A program made the translations under genes and the position numbers. 64,000 nucleotides of DNA from Kaistella polysaccharea (GTDB taxonomy: Bacteria > Bacteroidota > Bacteroidia > Flavobacteriales > Weeksellaceae), in contig NZ_CP084528.1 of NCBI RefSeq assembly GCF_020410745.1, positions 992,001-1,056,000 on the forward strand, written 5' to 3'. The notes beneath the pieces were generated by a model. The model was not told the origin of the DNA. It searched no databases and worked only from the letters and a program-made list of their open reading frames with translations. Below, one piece after another: positions 51,278 to 61,071 of the stretch (positions are counted from its first letter, which is position 1; each line of letters starts with the position of its first letter).

Positions 51278-52828
51278 TTATTTCTTTCGCTGCAAATCCA
51301 GATCTTCAAAATCGAAACTAAAATCGGTAACATCCGAAATTGGTTTTAATTTAATCGCGATTGCTTTTCCGTTTTCGTCCAGGGCAAAGTTTACAAATGC
51401 ATCAGCATCATAACTTCTATCGTCCCATTTTACAATCATCACGTTGGGTGAATAGGGTAATAATTCTCCTTTCAAGCGCGGTGAATTTTTACTTACCAAG
51501 CGTAAATTTTTTCCTTCTGAAGTTATCATTACATCACCAAACCACGGATCATTGTAGGTTCCGGTAATTTGATCATTCTTAATTTGGCAGTTTCTATCTT
51601 TTTTAAAGTTTTCTGATTTTGCAAAAACTTCTTTTTTACCTTTTTCATAATCCGCATTTATCTTCGCCATGCGATCACCATATGTTTTTAACCAATCTTT
51701 TTCTGGCATTCCCAAATAAGAATCTTTTATGGTATTGGTAATTGTACTAAAAGCCGCACCACTCTGCTGATTCGTTAAGACCACAATTCCTAATTTCATA
51801 TCTGGAATTAAGGTAAACTGCGTCACAGTTCCAATTAATCCGCCCGTGTGATAAACCTGTTTATGACCTTTCACATCGGTCACAAACCAACCTAATCCGT
51901 AACCGCCAAAGTTCGTATCATAAGCATTTTTCAAAGCAACAGGTGTTGAAATTTGCAAGTTCCACAACTGCTGGATCTGCTTATCTGAAACCAATTTTTT
52001 TCCATCTTTTGTTGTAAAGCCATTCATCAGAAATTCTGCCCAAGTCGTCATATCTTTAATATTACTGATGATACCTCCCGCTGCGTTCGCCGTTTCATTC
52101 CAATCATGCGGAACCGCGATTGCCTTTCCGTTGACAGGCGCGTGCGCTTCGATAATATTCTGAACGTTGGCAGCTTTTGCTCGGTTATAACTTCCGAAAC
52201 TGGAGGTCATTCCCACAGGTTTTAGAATTTTCTGCTCGATAAAGTCTGCCCAGGAAAGTCCGGAAACCCGATGAATGACTTCTCCCGCCACAATAAACAT
52301 GATGTTATTATAATCCAAAGTCGTACGGAAAGGATTTTCTGGTTTCAAATAACGTACGTTGTGAATAATTTCGTTGACGGTTAAATTACCACCTTCCGGA
52401 AAAAACATTAAATCTCCCTGTCCTAAACCTAATCCGGCACGATGCGTAATTAAATCCTTAATGGTAATATTTTGGGAAACATAGGGATCATTCATTTGAA
52501 ATTCAGGAATATATTTAGAAACTTTATCATCGAAATTCAGTTTTCCTTCATCAGCTAAAATAGCCAGCGCTGTTGCGGTAAATCCCTTACTGTTAGATGC
52601 AATTCCGACCAAAGTCTCATCCGTCATTTTCTGGTTTGTGTTGAGAGATCTTACTCCAAAACCTTTAGAATAAATCACTTTGCCATCTTTTACAATTCCC
52701 ACCGAAATTCCTGGTACATCAAATGTTTTTAAAGTATTTTGAATTAGCTCGTCGAGTTTTTTTTCTTCAACTTGAGAAAAGGCAAAAAAGGAAATAAGAA
52801 TTAAAAGAAATGAAAATTTTGTTTTCAT
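51278..52828 (-). CDS. Exported serine hydrolase, class C beta-lactamase family
   Basis: 516 residues: signal peptide MKTKFSFLLILISFFAFSQ, then a beta-lactamase/penicillin-binding fold. The catalytic triad of motifs is complete: Ser78-Asn-Ser-Lys81, Tyr173-Asn-Asn175 and His327-Thr-Gly329. The last 115 residues or so resemble the DUF3471-type accessory domain found in AmpC-related peptidases (GTYNDPWFGDVMI, DDRSYDADAFVNF). The HTG third motif (rather than KTG) is typical of esterase or peptidase relatives, so activity against beta-lactams should not be assumed. It is probably periplasmic or surface-located. Confidence 0.88.
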   Translation of the reverse strand: MKTKFSFLLILISFFAFSQVEEKKLDELIQNTLKTFDVPGISVGIVKDGKVIYSKGFGVRSLNTNQKMTDETLVGIASNSKGFTATALAILADEGKLNFDDKVSKYIPEFQMNDPYVSQNITIKDLITHRAGLGLGQGDLMFFPEGGNLTVNEIIHNVRYLKPENPFRTTLDYNNIMFIVAGEVIHRVSGLSWADFIEQKILKPVGMTSSFGSYNRAKAANVQNIIEAHAPVNGKAIAVPHDWNETANAAGGIISNIKDMTTWAEFLMNGFTTKDGKKLVSDKQIQQLWNLQISTPVALKNAYDTNFGGYGLGWFVTDVKGHKQVYHTGGLIGTVTQFTLIPDMKLGIVVLTNQQSGAAFSTITNTIKDSYLGMPEKDWLKTYGDRMAKINADYEKGKKEVFAKSENFKKDRNCQIKNDQITGTYNDPWFGDVMITSEGKNLRLVSKNSPRLKGELLPYSPNVMIVKWDDRSYDADAFVNFALDENGKAIAIKLKPISDVTDFSFDFEDLDLQRKK

Positions 52829-53005
52829 AGGTAAAGGTTTATTGATTTGATTTATTTAAAAAGACTTCAAATTATTAGAACAACTTGCTACTTTTCGGCT
52901 GTTTTTTCAAAGGTAGAAATTTTAAAGCTTTTGACCACAATTGCCACGGAAATCTCTATTCCTGTTTCCTTTAAAATATTAACTTTGTCTTACAATAAAA
53001 AGTAA

Positions 53006-54364
53006 ATGGAAACTAAGAAAGAATTTTTTCTCGAGTGTTACAAACTCGGCATCATTAAGTTTGGGAGATTTACCCTGAAATCGGGTATTGAAAGTCCTTT
53101 TTATGTGGATTTAAGACCACTTGCTTCGGATCCCAAAATTCTTAAATCACTCGCCAATTATTTGCTGGATATGCTTCCGCTGGATAATTTCGATTTGATT
53201 TGTGGCGTTCCGTACGCCGCGTTGCCAATGGCCACTGCAATGTCGCTGGAAAGCTATATTCCACTCATTATTAAAAGAAAGGAAGCCAAACAGCATGGCA
53301 CCAAGAAAATGATTGAAGGAATTTTTACGAAAGGTCAAAATTGCTTATTGGTAGAAGATGTCATTACTTCTGGCGCTTCTTTGCTGGAAACCATTCCAGA
53401 AATCGAAAACGAGGGAATTTCTGTTTCGGATATTGTCGTTGTTCTTGACCGCCAACAAGGCGGAAAAGAACTTTTAGAAAACAAAGGGTTCCGAGTGCAT
53501 ACGCTATTTACCATCTCTGAGGTTTGTAAAATGCTAAAAGAAGAAGGACACTTAACGGACGATGAAGTTTTAAGAATTTATGATTTTCTTGCTGGTAATG
53601 TGGTGAAATTTGAAGAAGAAAAACGACTGTCTTACGAGAAAAAATTAGAAATCTGCGACCATTCTGTAGCCCAAAAATTACTGCAAATTGCAATTGAAAA
53701 GAAATCAAATCTTATTGTTTCTGCCGATGTGACAACAACGCACGAATTGCTTGCATTAGCAGAAAAAGTAGGTCCGCATATCGTTGCGCTGAAAACACAT
53801 ATTGATATTCTTTTAGATTTCGACTCAGATGAAACGATATTGAATTTGAAAGATTTGGCAACCAAGTACAATTTCCTTTTGATGGAAGACCGGAAATTTG
53901 CAGACATCGGAAATACGCAGGAATTACAGTTCGCGTACGGAACTTATAAAATCTCTAACTGGGCAGATCTTGTTACCGCGCAAGTTATTGCGGGTTACGA
54001 ATCGCTAGACTGTTTTCGAAATGTGGGAGTTGTTGCAATCTTAGGTATGTCTTCGAAGGGAACTTTAACAGACAAACATTATCAAGAAGAAGCCACAAAA
54101 ATTGCTCTGGCGCATCCGAATGTTTTTGGTGGAGTTTCGCAGCATAAAATCCCGAATGAACTTCTTCTCTTTACGCCGGGAATTAATCTCGCAGATTCTG
54201 GAGACGGAAAAGGTCAGCAGTACAACACGCCGCAACATGCTTTTAAACAATTAGAAACCGATTTTATCATCGTGGGACGCGGAATTTACAAAGCAGATGA
54301 TGCTGAAATTGCCGCCTTAAATTATAAAATCGCGGGCTGGAATGCCTACGAGGAAAGTTTATAG
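53006..54364 (+). CDS. pyrEF: Bifunctional orotate phosphoribosyltransferase / OMP decarboxylase (UMP synthase)
   Basis: 452 residues carrying both last steps of UMP synthesis. The N-terminal OPRT has its PRPP loop LLVEDVITSGAS (about 114-125). The C-terminal OMP decarboxylase has Asp295-Arg-Lys297-Phe-Ala-Asp300 in MEDRKFADIGNT (catalytic DxKxxD). The order pyrE-pyrF and the ADIGNT type match eukaryotic UMP synthase. A TAACTTTG element (52980-52987) lies 18 bp before the ATG. A terminator follows the gene. Confidence 0.93.
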   Translation: METKKEFFLECYKLGIIKFGRFTLKSGIESPFYVDLRPLASDPKILKSLANYLLDMLPLDNFDLICGVPYAALPMATAMSLESYIPLIIKRKEAKQHGTKKMIEGIFTKGQNCLLVEDVITSGASLLETIPEIENEGISVSDIVVVLDRQQGGKELLENKGFRVHTLFTISEVCKMLKEEGHLTDDEVLRIYDFLAGNVVKFEEEKRLSYEKKLEICDHSVAQKLLQIAIEKKSNLIVSADVTTTHELLALAEKVGPHIVALKTHIDILLDFDSDETILNLKDLATKYNFLLMEDRKFADIGNTQELQFAYGTYKISNWADLVTAQVIAGYESLDCFRNVGVVAILGMSSKGTLTDKHYQEEATKIALAHPNVFGGVSQHKIPNELLLFTPGINLADSGDGKGQQYNTPQHAFKQLETDFIIVGRGIYKADDAEIAALNYKIAGWNAYEESL

Positions 54365-54374
54365 AATTTACTAA

Positions 54375-54419
54375 AAAAGGCTGAAATCAATTTAAGAGAT
54401 TCAGCCTTTTATTTTTTTT
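54375..54419 (+). terminator. Rho-independent terminator of pyrEF
   Basis: AAAAGGCTGAA (54375-54385) pairs with TTCAGCCTTTT (54400-54410), followed by A and a T9 run. Confidence 0.85.
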
Positions 54420-54448
54420 TAAACCAACATTGTTTACAAAATTAAAAT

Positions 54449-55375
54449 TTGTCTAATTTAATTTTACTTTTTATCTGTCTCTTCCTCGGCGTAATCCTGC
54501 GGAAAACAAAGTTGTTTCCAGAGAACGGCCATTTGGCGCTAAATGCTTTCGTCATTAATATTTCCTTATCTGCTTTATCACTCTATTACATTCCAAAAAT
54601 TGTATTGAATTTTCAAGTGATATTTCCAGTGTTGGTTCCCTGGTTAAATATTTTGCTGGCGTTTTTATTTTTCACCTTTTTAGGAAAAAAATTGAAGTGG
54701 TCCAAAACGCTTATCGGCGCATTAATTATGTGTGCGGGTTTTGGCAACACGTCTTTCGTTGGCATTCCTGTGATACAATCAATTTACGGTGAAAGTGGTT
54801 TAAAAACAGTAATGCTCGTTGATCAACCCGGATCTTTTGTAGCGCTGTCAACCATCGGAATTACTTTGGCTAATTTTTATTCGTGTGGAAAAAGTTCAAG
54901 TTCGGAGATTTTAAAAAAAATATTAAAATTTCCACCTTTTGTTACCTTCTTAATTGCGGTAATTCTAAATATTTTAAACATCAATGTGCCACTACAAATT
55001 GATGAAGTATTTAATAAACTAGGCGCAACCACCGTTCCGTTGGCTTTGGTATCTGTAGGAAGTCAGTTAAAATGGCAGAAATTTGACAAGGAAGCAAAAC
55101 CTTTGTTTTATGGACTTTTATTTAAGCTCATCTTATTTCCAGCGGTGATTTTTCTCTTTTATTTTATTATTCTAAAACAGCGTGGCGAAATAATAGAAGT
55201 TGCCTTTTTGGAATCTGCCATGGGACCAATGGTAACAGCGGCGATTATTGCGGTCGCTCACCAACTCGAACCAAAACTCTGCAACCTCATGCTTGGCGTG
55301 GGTATTCCGCTTTCTTTATTAACTTTAACAGCTTGGTATTTGGTCATGAAGTACTCCGGATTAGTCGGAGTTTAG
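54449..55375 (+). CDS. AEC family transporter
   Basis: 308 residues, ten predicted membrane helices, of the auxin-efflux-carrier-like (AEC) family. It has GHLALNAFVINISLSALSLYY near the N-terminus, and the fifth and tenth helix regions contain GFGNTSFVGIPV and ESAMGPMVTAAIIAVAHQ. Bacterial members export or take up malate, other dicarboxylates or amino acids; substrate unknown here. The start codon is TTG at 54449; no ATG lies between it and the conserved first helix. It begins 30 bp after the pyrEF terminator. Confidence 0.82.
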   Translation: MSNLILLFICLFLGVILRKTKLFPENGHLALNAFVINISLSALSLYYIPKIVLNFQVIFPVLVPWLNILLAFLFFTFLGKKLKWSKTLIGALIMCAGFGNTSFVGIPVIQSIYGESGLKTVMLVDQPGSFVALSTIGITLANFYSCGKSSSSEILKKILKFPPFVTFLIAVILNILNINVPLQIDEVFNKLGATTVPLALVSVGSQLKWQKFDKEAKPLFYGLLFKLILFPAVIFLFYFIILKQRGEIIEVAFLESAMGPMVTAAIIAVAHQLEPKLCNLMLGVGIPLSLLTLTAWYLVMKYSGLVGV

Positions 55376-55457
55376 TTAATTAAAACCTTCTTCTTATCAT
55401 AGCTCAATACGTAACAATTTAGAGATTCTTATCTTTGTCTGTATAAATACAAAACAT

Positions 55458-56162
55458 ATGAAAGTAGATATTTGGAGTGACATTCGTTGTCCTTTTTGTT
55501 ACGTCGGAAAAAAGAATTTCGAAAATGCCTTAGCGCAGTTTCCCAACAAAGAAAATATAGAAGTGACGTGGCACAGTTTTCAGCTGGATCCTAATTTAAA
55601 AACACAGCCCGAAAAAAGTTCTTTGGAATATTTCTCCGAGGCGAAAGGTGTTTCTGTGGAGCAGGCAAAAGAAATGTATTCCCACGTTTATAAATCAGGA
55701 AAAGATGCCGGAATTGAATTTAATTTTGACCATCAAAAAGTGGCAAATTCTTACAAAGCCCACTTGCTGTTGCAATTAGCACAAACTAAAGGTTTAGCCA
55801 ATGAAACGGAAGAAGCTCTTTTTAAGGCCCAACTGATCGATGGTAAAAATATTGACGATGATGCGACCTTGGTTGAAATAGGAACGTCGGTTTCTTTAAA
55901 TGAAGATGAAATAAAATCTGCCTTAACATCAGATGAATTTGGCTTAGCGGTTTCCCAGGATATGATGCTCGCGCGACAAATGGGAATTTCTGGAGTGCCG
56001 TTTTTTGTCATCAATGATAAATATGGTGTTTCTGGCGCGCAACCTCCGGCTGTTTTTAGTGAGGTTTTAGAAAAATCCTGGCAAGAATTTTCAGCAGGAG
56101 ATCAAGGTTTGCAAATTATTCACAAAGGCGAAAGCTGCGATACTGATGGAAACTGCGATTAA
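55458..56162 (+). CDS. DsbA family (FrnE-like) thiol oxidoreductase
   Basis: 234 residues, cytosolic (no signal peptide). The thioredoxin fold starts with SDIRCPFCYVGKKNFE, giving a CPFC active site (Cys11, Cys14). A large helical insertion follows, then the cis-proline loop GVPFFVI. The C-terminus has a second cysteine pair, CDTDGNC, a feature also known from FrnE-type proteins. Such proteins act as disulfide isomerases or stress-protective thiol reductases. A TATCTTTG element lies 20 bp upstream. Confidence 0.88.
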   Translation: MKVDIWSDIRCPFCYVGKKNFENALAQFPNKENIEVTWHSFQLDPNLKTQPEKSSLEYFSEAKGVSVEQAKEMYSHVYKSGKDAGIEFNFDHQKVANSYKAHLLLQLAQTKGLANETEEALFKAQLIDGKNIDDDATLVEIGTSVSLNEDEIKSALTSDEFGLAVSQDMMLARQMGISGVPFFVINDKYGVSGAQPPAVFSEVLEKSWQEFSAGDQGLQIIHKGESCDTDGNCD

Positions 56163-56196
56163 AATTAAAATTCATCGAAGAATTTAAAATGTAAAT

Positions 56197-56233
56197 AAAA
56201 CGTCTGAAATATTACCTTTTAGACGTTTTTTTT
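56197..56233 (+). terminator. Rho-independent terminator
   Basis: AAAACGTCT (56197-56205) pairs with AGACGTTTT (56221-56229), with T8 running on. It follows the FrnE-like gene. Confidence 0.8.
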
Positions 56234-56306
56234 ATTTTAACACCGTTCTTACTTTAATTAAAATTTGGAGTGGAACTTGTATTCATTCGCCTTAAAATTG
56301 ACTATT

Positions 56307-56807
56307 ATGAGCAGAGGTTTTGTAAAAGAAGATGATCAGGAAGAAGTTCCCTTAGTACCGCCCAGAGCAGATTTACCACACGGTACAGAAAATTTCGTTA
56401 CTCAAAAAGGCATGAATTCTTTAGTGAAAGAAAGAGAAATCTTACTTGAAGATCAGGAGAATTTGGATTCTTCTCAAGAGAAAGAATATCGGATCGCCTT
56501 TAACCATATCAATGCAAAACTTCAATTACTAAATGAAAGGATTGCTTTTGCAAAAATTATCGATCAGACGAAATTACCACAGGATGAAATTCATTTCGGC
56601 GCGACTGTAACTTTTAAAAATTCGGCAAACAATTCCACACAAACATTCCAAATTGTGGGCGTTGATGAAGCTAATATTTCAAAGGGGAAAATATCATTCA
56701 CAACTCCATTAGCGAAAGCACTGATGCATAAAAAAATTGGCGACAAGGCTACATTAAAGTTGAATGAGAAGGAGAATTATTTCGAAATTTTAAATATTGT
56801 CTATTAA
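56307..56807 (+). CDS. GreA/GreB family transcription elongation factor
   Basis: 166 residues: an acidic N-terminal segment (SRGFVKEDDQEEVP), a helical coiled-coil region (about 33-80: TQKGMNSLVKEREILLEDQE) and a C-terminal FKBP-like domain (FGATVTFKNSANNSTQ; ISFTTPLAKALMHKKIGDKA). Gre factors stimulate transcript cleavage in stalled RNA polymerase. I take the ATG at 56307; a GTG-led extension from 56265 gives an unnatural N-terminus. GreB-like rather than GreA-like is a guess. It is convergent with the MFS gene (20-bp gap). Confidence 0.85.
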   Translation: MSRGFVKEDDQEEVPLVPPRADLPHGTENFVTQKGMNSLVKEREILLEDQENLDSSQEKEYRIAFNHINAKLQLLNERIAFAKIIDQTKLPQDEIHFGATVTFKNSANNSTQTFQIVGVDEANISKGKISFTTPLAKALMHKKIGDKATLKLNEKENYFEILNIVY

Positions 56808-56827
56808 AATTCTTGAATCGCTTCCTT

Positions 56828-57991
56828 TCAAATTGTTCTTTTATTGGTAAGCAATTGCACAAACACAATTATTCCGGAAAAAACCAGACCTAAAACCGAA
56901 ACACCGGTCCACCCAAAATAATTCCAGGCGAAGGAACCTAAGCTTGTCCCTGCTGCGCCACCAATGAAAAAACCCACCATATAAATAGTGTTTACGCGGT
57001 TTCTGGCGTCCGGGTTTTTAGAAAATACAATATTCTGATTGGTGATGTGAACGGATTGTACGCCAAGATCTATTAAAATTACACCAATTATTAACCCGAT
57101 AATTGAATGTGCTGAAAATAGAAATATCACCCAGGAAATCACAATAACAATTCCGCCAAATAATATTAAAGTTCCTTTATTCACCCGGTTATTTAATTTT
57201 CCCACGACTGTTGCTGCAAGTGCGCCAGCAATTCCAAATAAACCAAAGCTTCCGGCAACAGCGCTGCCGTAATTAAACGAATCTTCCATTAAAAAAACGA
57301 GTGTAGTCCAAAATTCACTCAGACTTCCAAAAGCTAAAGCACCGCGCAAAGTGGCGAGACGCAAAGTTGGTTCTGTACGGAAATAAAACCACAGTGATTT
57401 CATGAGTTTTGCATAACTGTCGCCATATTTCGGTTTTATTATGGGCAGTTTTGCGTTCAGTAGAAAAAATAAAACAAACATTAAAGCTGCAGCGCCATAA
57501 AAAACAGTTCGCCAGCCAAAATATTCTCCGACCAATCCACTTAAAACGCGGCTCCCTAATATTCCGATGAGTAAACCGCTCATCACAATTCCAATCGCTC
57601 TTCCCCGACTTGCATCACTGCTCAAATGCGCTGCCATTGGCACAAATAATTGCGGAAGCGTTGACGTAAATCCGATGAGAAAACTGCTGACTATTAAAAA
57701 AAATAAAGATTGTGAGAATGCGGCACCTAAAAGAGATAAGATGAGGATTAGAAAATCAATTTTTATAATTTTCAAATTGCTGATCTTATCACCTAGAGGA
57801 ATAATCAGCAATAAACCCAGCGCATAACCAATCTGTGTGGAAAGCGCGACATTACTCACGTGAGAATCGCTTACATTTAAACTTAACGCAATATCATGAA
57901 GCAGCGGTTGGTTGTAATATAGATTTGCCACCACCAATCCAGCGGAAATGCTGAGCAAATAAAGTGTGGAATTGGATAAATTATTTTTCAT
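56828..57991 (-). CDS. MFS transporter
   Basis: 387 residues, 12 predicted membrane helices. After the first helix comes NLYYNQPLLHDIALSLNVSD, the signature of a bacterial MFS subgroup often annotated as multidrug/arabinose-type efflux. Later SSDASRGRAIGIVMSGLLIG and NKGTLILFGGIVIVIS are present. It probably exports small molecules by proton antiport. Substrate unknown. No linked regulator is visible. Confidence 0.88.
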   Translation of the reverse strand: MKNNLSNSTLYLLSISAGLVVANLYYNQPLLHDIALSLNVSDSHVSNVALSTQIGYALGLLLIIPLGDKISNLKIIKIDFLILILSLLGAAFSQSLFFLIVSSFLIGFTSTLPQLFVPMAAHLSSDASRGRAIGIVMSGLLIGILGSRVLSGLVGEYFGWRTVFYGAAALMFVLFFLLNAKLPIIKPKYGDSYAKLMKSLWFYFRTEPTLRLATLRGALAFGSLSEFWTTLVFLMEDSFNYGSAVAGSFGLFGIAGALAATVVGKLNNRVNKGTLILFGGIVIVISWVIFLFSAHSIIGLIIGVILIDLGVQSVHITNQNIVFSKNPDARNRVNTIYMVGFFIGGAAGTSLGSFAWNYFGWTGVSVLGLVFSGIIVFVQLLTNKRTI

Positions 57992-58200
57992 TGAAATTCG
58001 ATAGTTATTTCGAGGTGCAAAAATAAATTATTACTCCGGATGTTTAGAGAATTAATCATTGTCTTACTAAATCATGACTGAAAAAATCATCTATGAAAAA
58101 ACGTACACAAAAAATTTAATTAATTTTAAAACCTACTTTTCAAAACATAAAATAGGGTCAATTTTAGAAAAACATCGTTATATTTGACGCACTTTTGAAA

Positions 58201-61017
58201 ATGAAAAGATATTTTTTTGCTTCCTTCTTCCTTGTATTATTTGCTGAAGTTTCTGCTCAGCAGGATAGCATTTATATTTCAGCCAAAGTTTCGGAGAACC
58301 GGAAGGAAATTTCGGTAGAACAAACCATTGTTTACTATAATGCTGCTAAAGTTCCGCTTGATAAAATTAAATTACTGAACTGGAGTTCTGCCTATAAAAA
58401 CCGAAATACTCCATTACTCAAAAGAACGCTGGAAGACCGAAAAAATGACTTGTATTTTGCAAACAAATCAGACCTTGCATCCGTTGAAAATTTAAAGATA
58501 AAAATTGACGAAAATTGGGTGGAAACTAATTCTGCCGAAGAAAATATTTACCTTCCCTTACAACACCCGCTAAAACCCGGCGAAAGTAAAACCATCACTT
58601 TACAATATCTCATCAACGTTCCCGATTCCCAATTCACGGGGTATGGAACATTAAATGGCGAAACGGAACTGAAATATTTTTTCATCGTACCTGATGGTTT
58701 TGAAGATGAAAATCAAAGTCCGAAATATTATCGCGGAATCGAAGAAAATCAAAGTCCCGGAAATTTCTGGAAAGTAAATTTTATATTACCGCAGGATTTT
58801 GAAGTTAAAAGCAATTTAGCTCAGGAAAGTTCAACGACATTCAGTGGTAAATTATTGGTAGATCCTGAATTTTTACTCACAAAAAACCACACCGATTTAC
58901 TTACGAGTACGATAGATGGGCAAAATATCAAAATTCAGTTTGGTTATTCTTTAGAAGACAGTGAAAAACAAGCGTTGGAGTTTTTTCTGCCTTTGCATCT
59001 TCAATTTATTAAAAGGAAATTAGGCGCATTACCCGACAAGATTTTCATCAGTGAAAAGTTTCGGGATGACGAAGATTTTGTCGGAATCGATGATATTAAA
59101 TTTTGGAAATTTCATTTTAAACTTTTTACAGATTACGAAAAAACCGATCTTACTTATTTCAGCATTCTTTCCCAAGCCATCATGCAAAACTCGGCAGTGT
59201 TTGAAAAAAATGAAGATCATTGGCTGACCAACGGTTTGAAATCCTATCTGGAAATTCAATATTTGCATCAATATTATAATGACCGGAAATTACTGGGAGA
59301 TTTGCCCGAAAATGCAAAAATATTCGGCATAAAACCTTTGAAATTTTTTCATGCTTCTGATTTAAAACTCACGGAAAGATATGGTTTAGCGTACCAATAT
59401 ATGCTCACCCAAAATCTGGATCAAAAGATTGGGGAAGATTTTGTAGACCTCAGTAATTTTAATGCGACCGCCATCAGCCATTTTGAGACCGGTAGTTTAT
59501 TTTCATTTCTCTCGGAGAAAATGGGCCACGACCGATTTGCACAATTTTTACAAAATTATATTGCAGAAAGTAATGACAAACGGGTTGATAAAAAAGACTT
59601 TTTAGAAAAACTCACGCTGGCTTCTGGCTATTCAGCGGATTTTTTAGAAGGTTTTATCGAACATAAAAATCGCGTAAACTTTCGGTTAAAAAGATACCGC
59701 AAAATGGGCGAAGATTTTCAAGTAAAAGTGTCCAAAAATACAACTCAGGCGATTCCCTTTAAAATTGAAACTGAAGAAAAATCTGGTATCAGCAAAACTT
59801 TTTGGTTTGATACTGATGAATCGAAAAAAACAGTGCAGTATAATATTCCGCAGTCTAATGCGGAAAAAATAATTATTAATGATGACTATATTTTCCCTGA
59901 AAAGAATTTCCGGGATAATTATTTGTATACCAAAGGTCTTTTTGCAAATACGAAAAAGATCAAATTAAAATTGTTAAAAGATATTCCAAATCCGGAGTAT
60001 AACGAAATTTATCTCAGTCCACGGTTTAATTTTAATGCGTACGATAAAGTTCTTTTCGGTCTAAATATAAAAAATACTTCTTTATTTGAGCGAAAATTCA
60101 CCTACTCATTTACCCCATATTACAGTTCAGGGACCGGAAAACTAGCGGGTTCTAGCGGTATTGGTTATTCATTTCAACCCGCTGAAGCGTTTTACCGAAG
60201 TTTAGATTTGGGGATTTCTGCCTCGCATTTTCATTATGATTACGACTTAACTTACCGAAAATTATCAGCTTCTGCTAATCTTAATTTTGCTAAAAATCCG
60301 CGCACCGATATCCGTCGGAATGTAGCTTTTTCCTATAATTATTTAGAGAAAGATGTAGATCCGAAAGACCTCACCAATACAGAATATTCGAAATATAATT
60401 TGTGGAATTTAGGATACGGTTATTCCGATCGACGTCTTATTCATGAAAAATATTTCGGCACCGGGATTCAGTGGATGGAAGATTTCCAGAAGATTACAAC
60501 TGAAGTTTCTTATCGCTATGAATATGCAAAAGATAAAAAAATAAGTCTGCGTTTTTTCGGGGGATATTTTATTTCTAATAATACGAAGAACAATCTTTTC
60601 GATTACGGAATTTCGCGGGTTTCTAACTACGCTTTCTCCTATGGATTATTGGGACAAAGTGCTACTTCTGGTGTCTTAGCACAGCAGCTTATCGTTGCAG
60701 AAGGAGGTTTTAAATCTTATATCGGAACTACAGCAAACCAATGGATTTCAACGGTTAATGTAGATACGCACGTGTGGCGTTGGTTTAATGTTTACGCAGA
60801 CGCCGGAATCTACAAAAATAAATATGAAAACCCTCAGTTTATCTGGGATTCAGGGGTTAAATTAAAGGTTATTCCAGACTTCCTGGAGGTTTATTTCCCA
60901 ATACAGAGTTCGTTGGGTTTTGAACCCTCTTTTAAAGATTACGGCAAAAGAATTCGTTTCACCCTCAGTTTAAACTTTTCAGCCATTACCAGTTATCTCC
61001 GGCGTGGTTGGTTTTAA
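58201..61017 (+). CDS. Outer-membrane beta-barrel protein with inactive M1-peptidase-like domain
   Basis: 938 residues. Signal peptide (ending VSAQ), then an N-terminal beta-sandwich and a helical domain similar in layout to M1 aminopeptidases (gluzincins): HWLTNGLKSYLEIQYL at about residue 340 aligns with the family's WLNEGFASYLE. But the HExxH zinc motif expected about 20 residues earlier is absent (there is ILSQAIMQNSAVF), and the ligand glutamate is Asn. The region from about 600 to the C-terminus is a beta-barrel ending LSLNFSAITSYLRRGWF. It thus looks like a pseudopeptidase fused to a barrel. The TTG at 58195 would add two residues. Confidence 0.72.
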   Translation: MKRYFFASFFLVLFAEVSAQQDSIYISAKVSENRKEISVEQTIVYYNAAKVPLDKIKLLNWSSAYKNRNTPLLKRTLEDRKNDLYFANKSDLASVENLKIKIDENWVETNSAEENIYLPLQHPLKPGESKTITLQYLINVPDSQFTGYGTLNGETELKYFFIVPDGFEDENQSPKYYRGIEENQSPGNFWKVNFILPQDFEVKSNLAQESSTTFSGKLLVDPEFLLTKNHTDLLTSTIDGQNIKIQFGYSLEDSEKQALEFFLPLHLQFIKRKLGALPDKIFISEKFRDDEDFVGIDDIKFWKFHFKLFTDYEKTDLTYFSILSQAIMQNSAVFEKNEDHWLTNGLKSYLEIQYLHQYYNDRKLLGDLPENAKIFGIKPLKFFHASDLKLTERYGLAYQYMLTQNLDQKIGEDFVDLSNFNATAISHFETGSLFSFLSEKMGHDRFAQFLQNYIAESNDKRVDKKDFLEKLTLASGYSADFLEGFIEHKNRVNFRLKRYRKMGEDFQVKVSKNTTQAIPFKIETEEKSGISKTFWFDTDESKKTVQYNIPQSNAEKIIINDDYIFPEKNFRDNYLYTKGLFANTKKIKLKLLKDIPNPEYNEIYLSPRFNFNAYDKVLFGLNIKNTSLFERKFTYSFTPYYSSGTGKLAGSSGIGYSFQPAEAFYRSLDLGISASHFHYDYDLTYRKLSASANLNFAKNPRTDIRRNVAFSYNYLEKDVDPKDLTNTEYSKYNLWNLGYGYSDRRLIHEKYFGTGIQWMEDFQKITTEVSYRYEYAKDKKISLRFFGGYFISNNTKNNLFDYGISRVSNYAFSYGLLGQSATSGVLAQQLIVAEGGFKSYIGTTANQWISTVNVDTHVWRWFNVYADAGIYKNKYENPQFIWDSGVKLKVIPDFLEVYFPIQSSLGFEPSFKDYGKRIRFTLSLNFSAITSYLRRGWF

Positions 61018-61025
61018 AATATAAG

Positions 61026-61056
61026 AAGCGGCTCCATCTTGAACCGCTTTTTTTTA
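61026..61056. terminator. Rho-independent terminator
   Basis: AAGCGG (61026-61031) pairs with CCGCTT (61044-61049), extended by TC/GA with one mismatch, and is followed by a T9 run. It is shared between the barrel gene and the convergent T9SS cargo gene, with the better U-tract for the former. Confidence 0.7.
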
Positions 61057-61071
61057 TTAAAGTAAAACCTT

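Noticed and set aside
51278-52828. Antibiotic-resistance beta-lactamase
   Set aside because: The catalytic motifs fit class C relatives generally, but the HTG motif and the C-terminal accessory domain favour a peptidase or esterase-type hydrolase.
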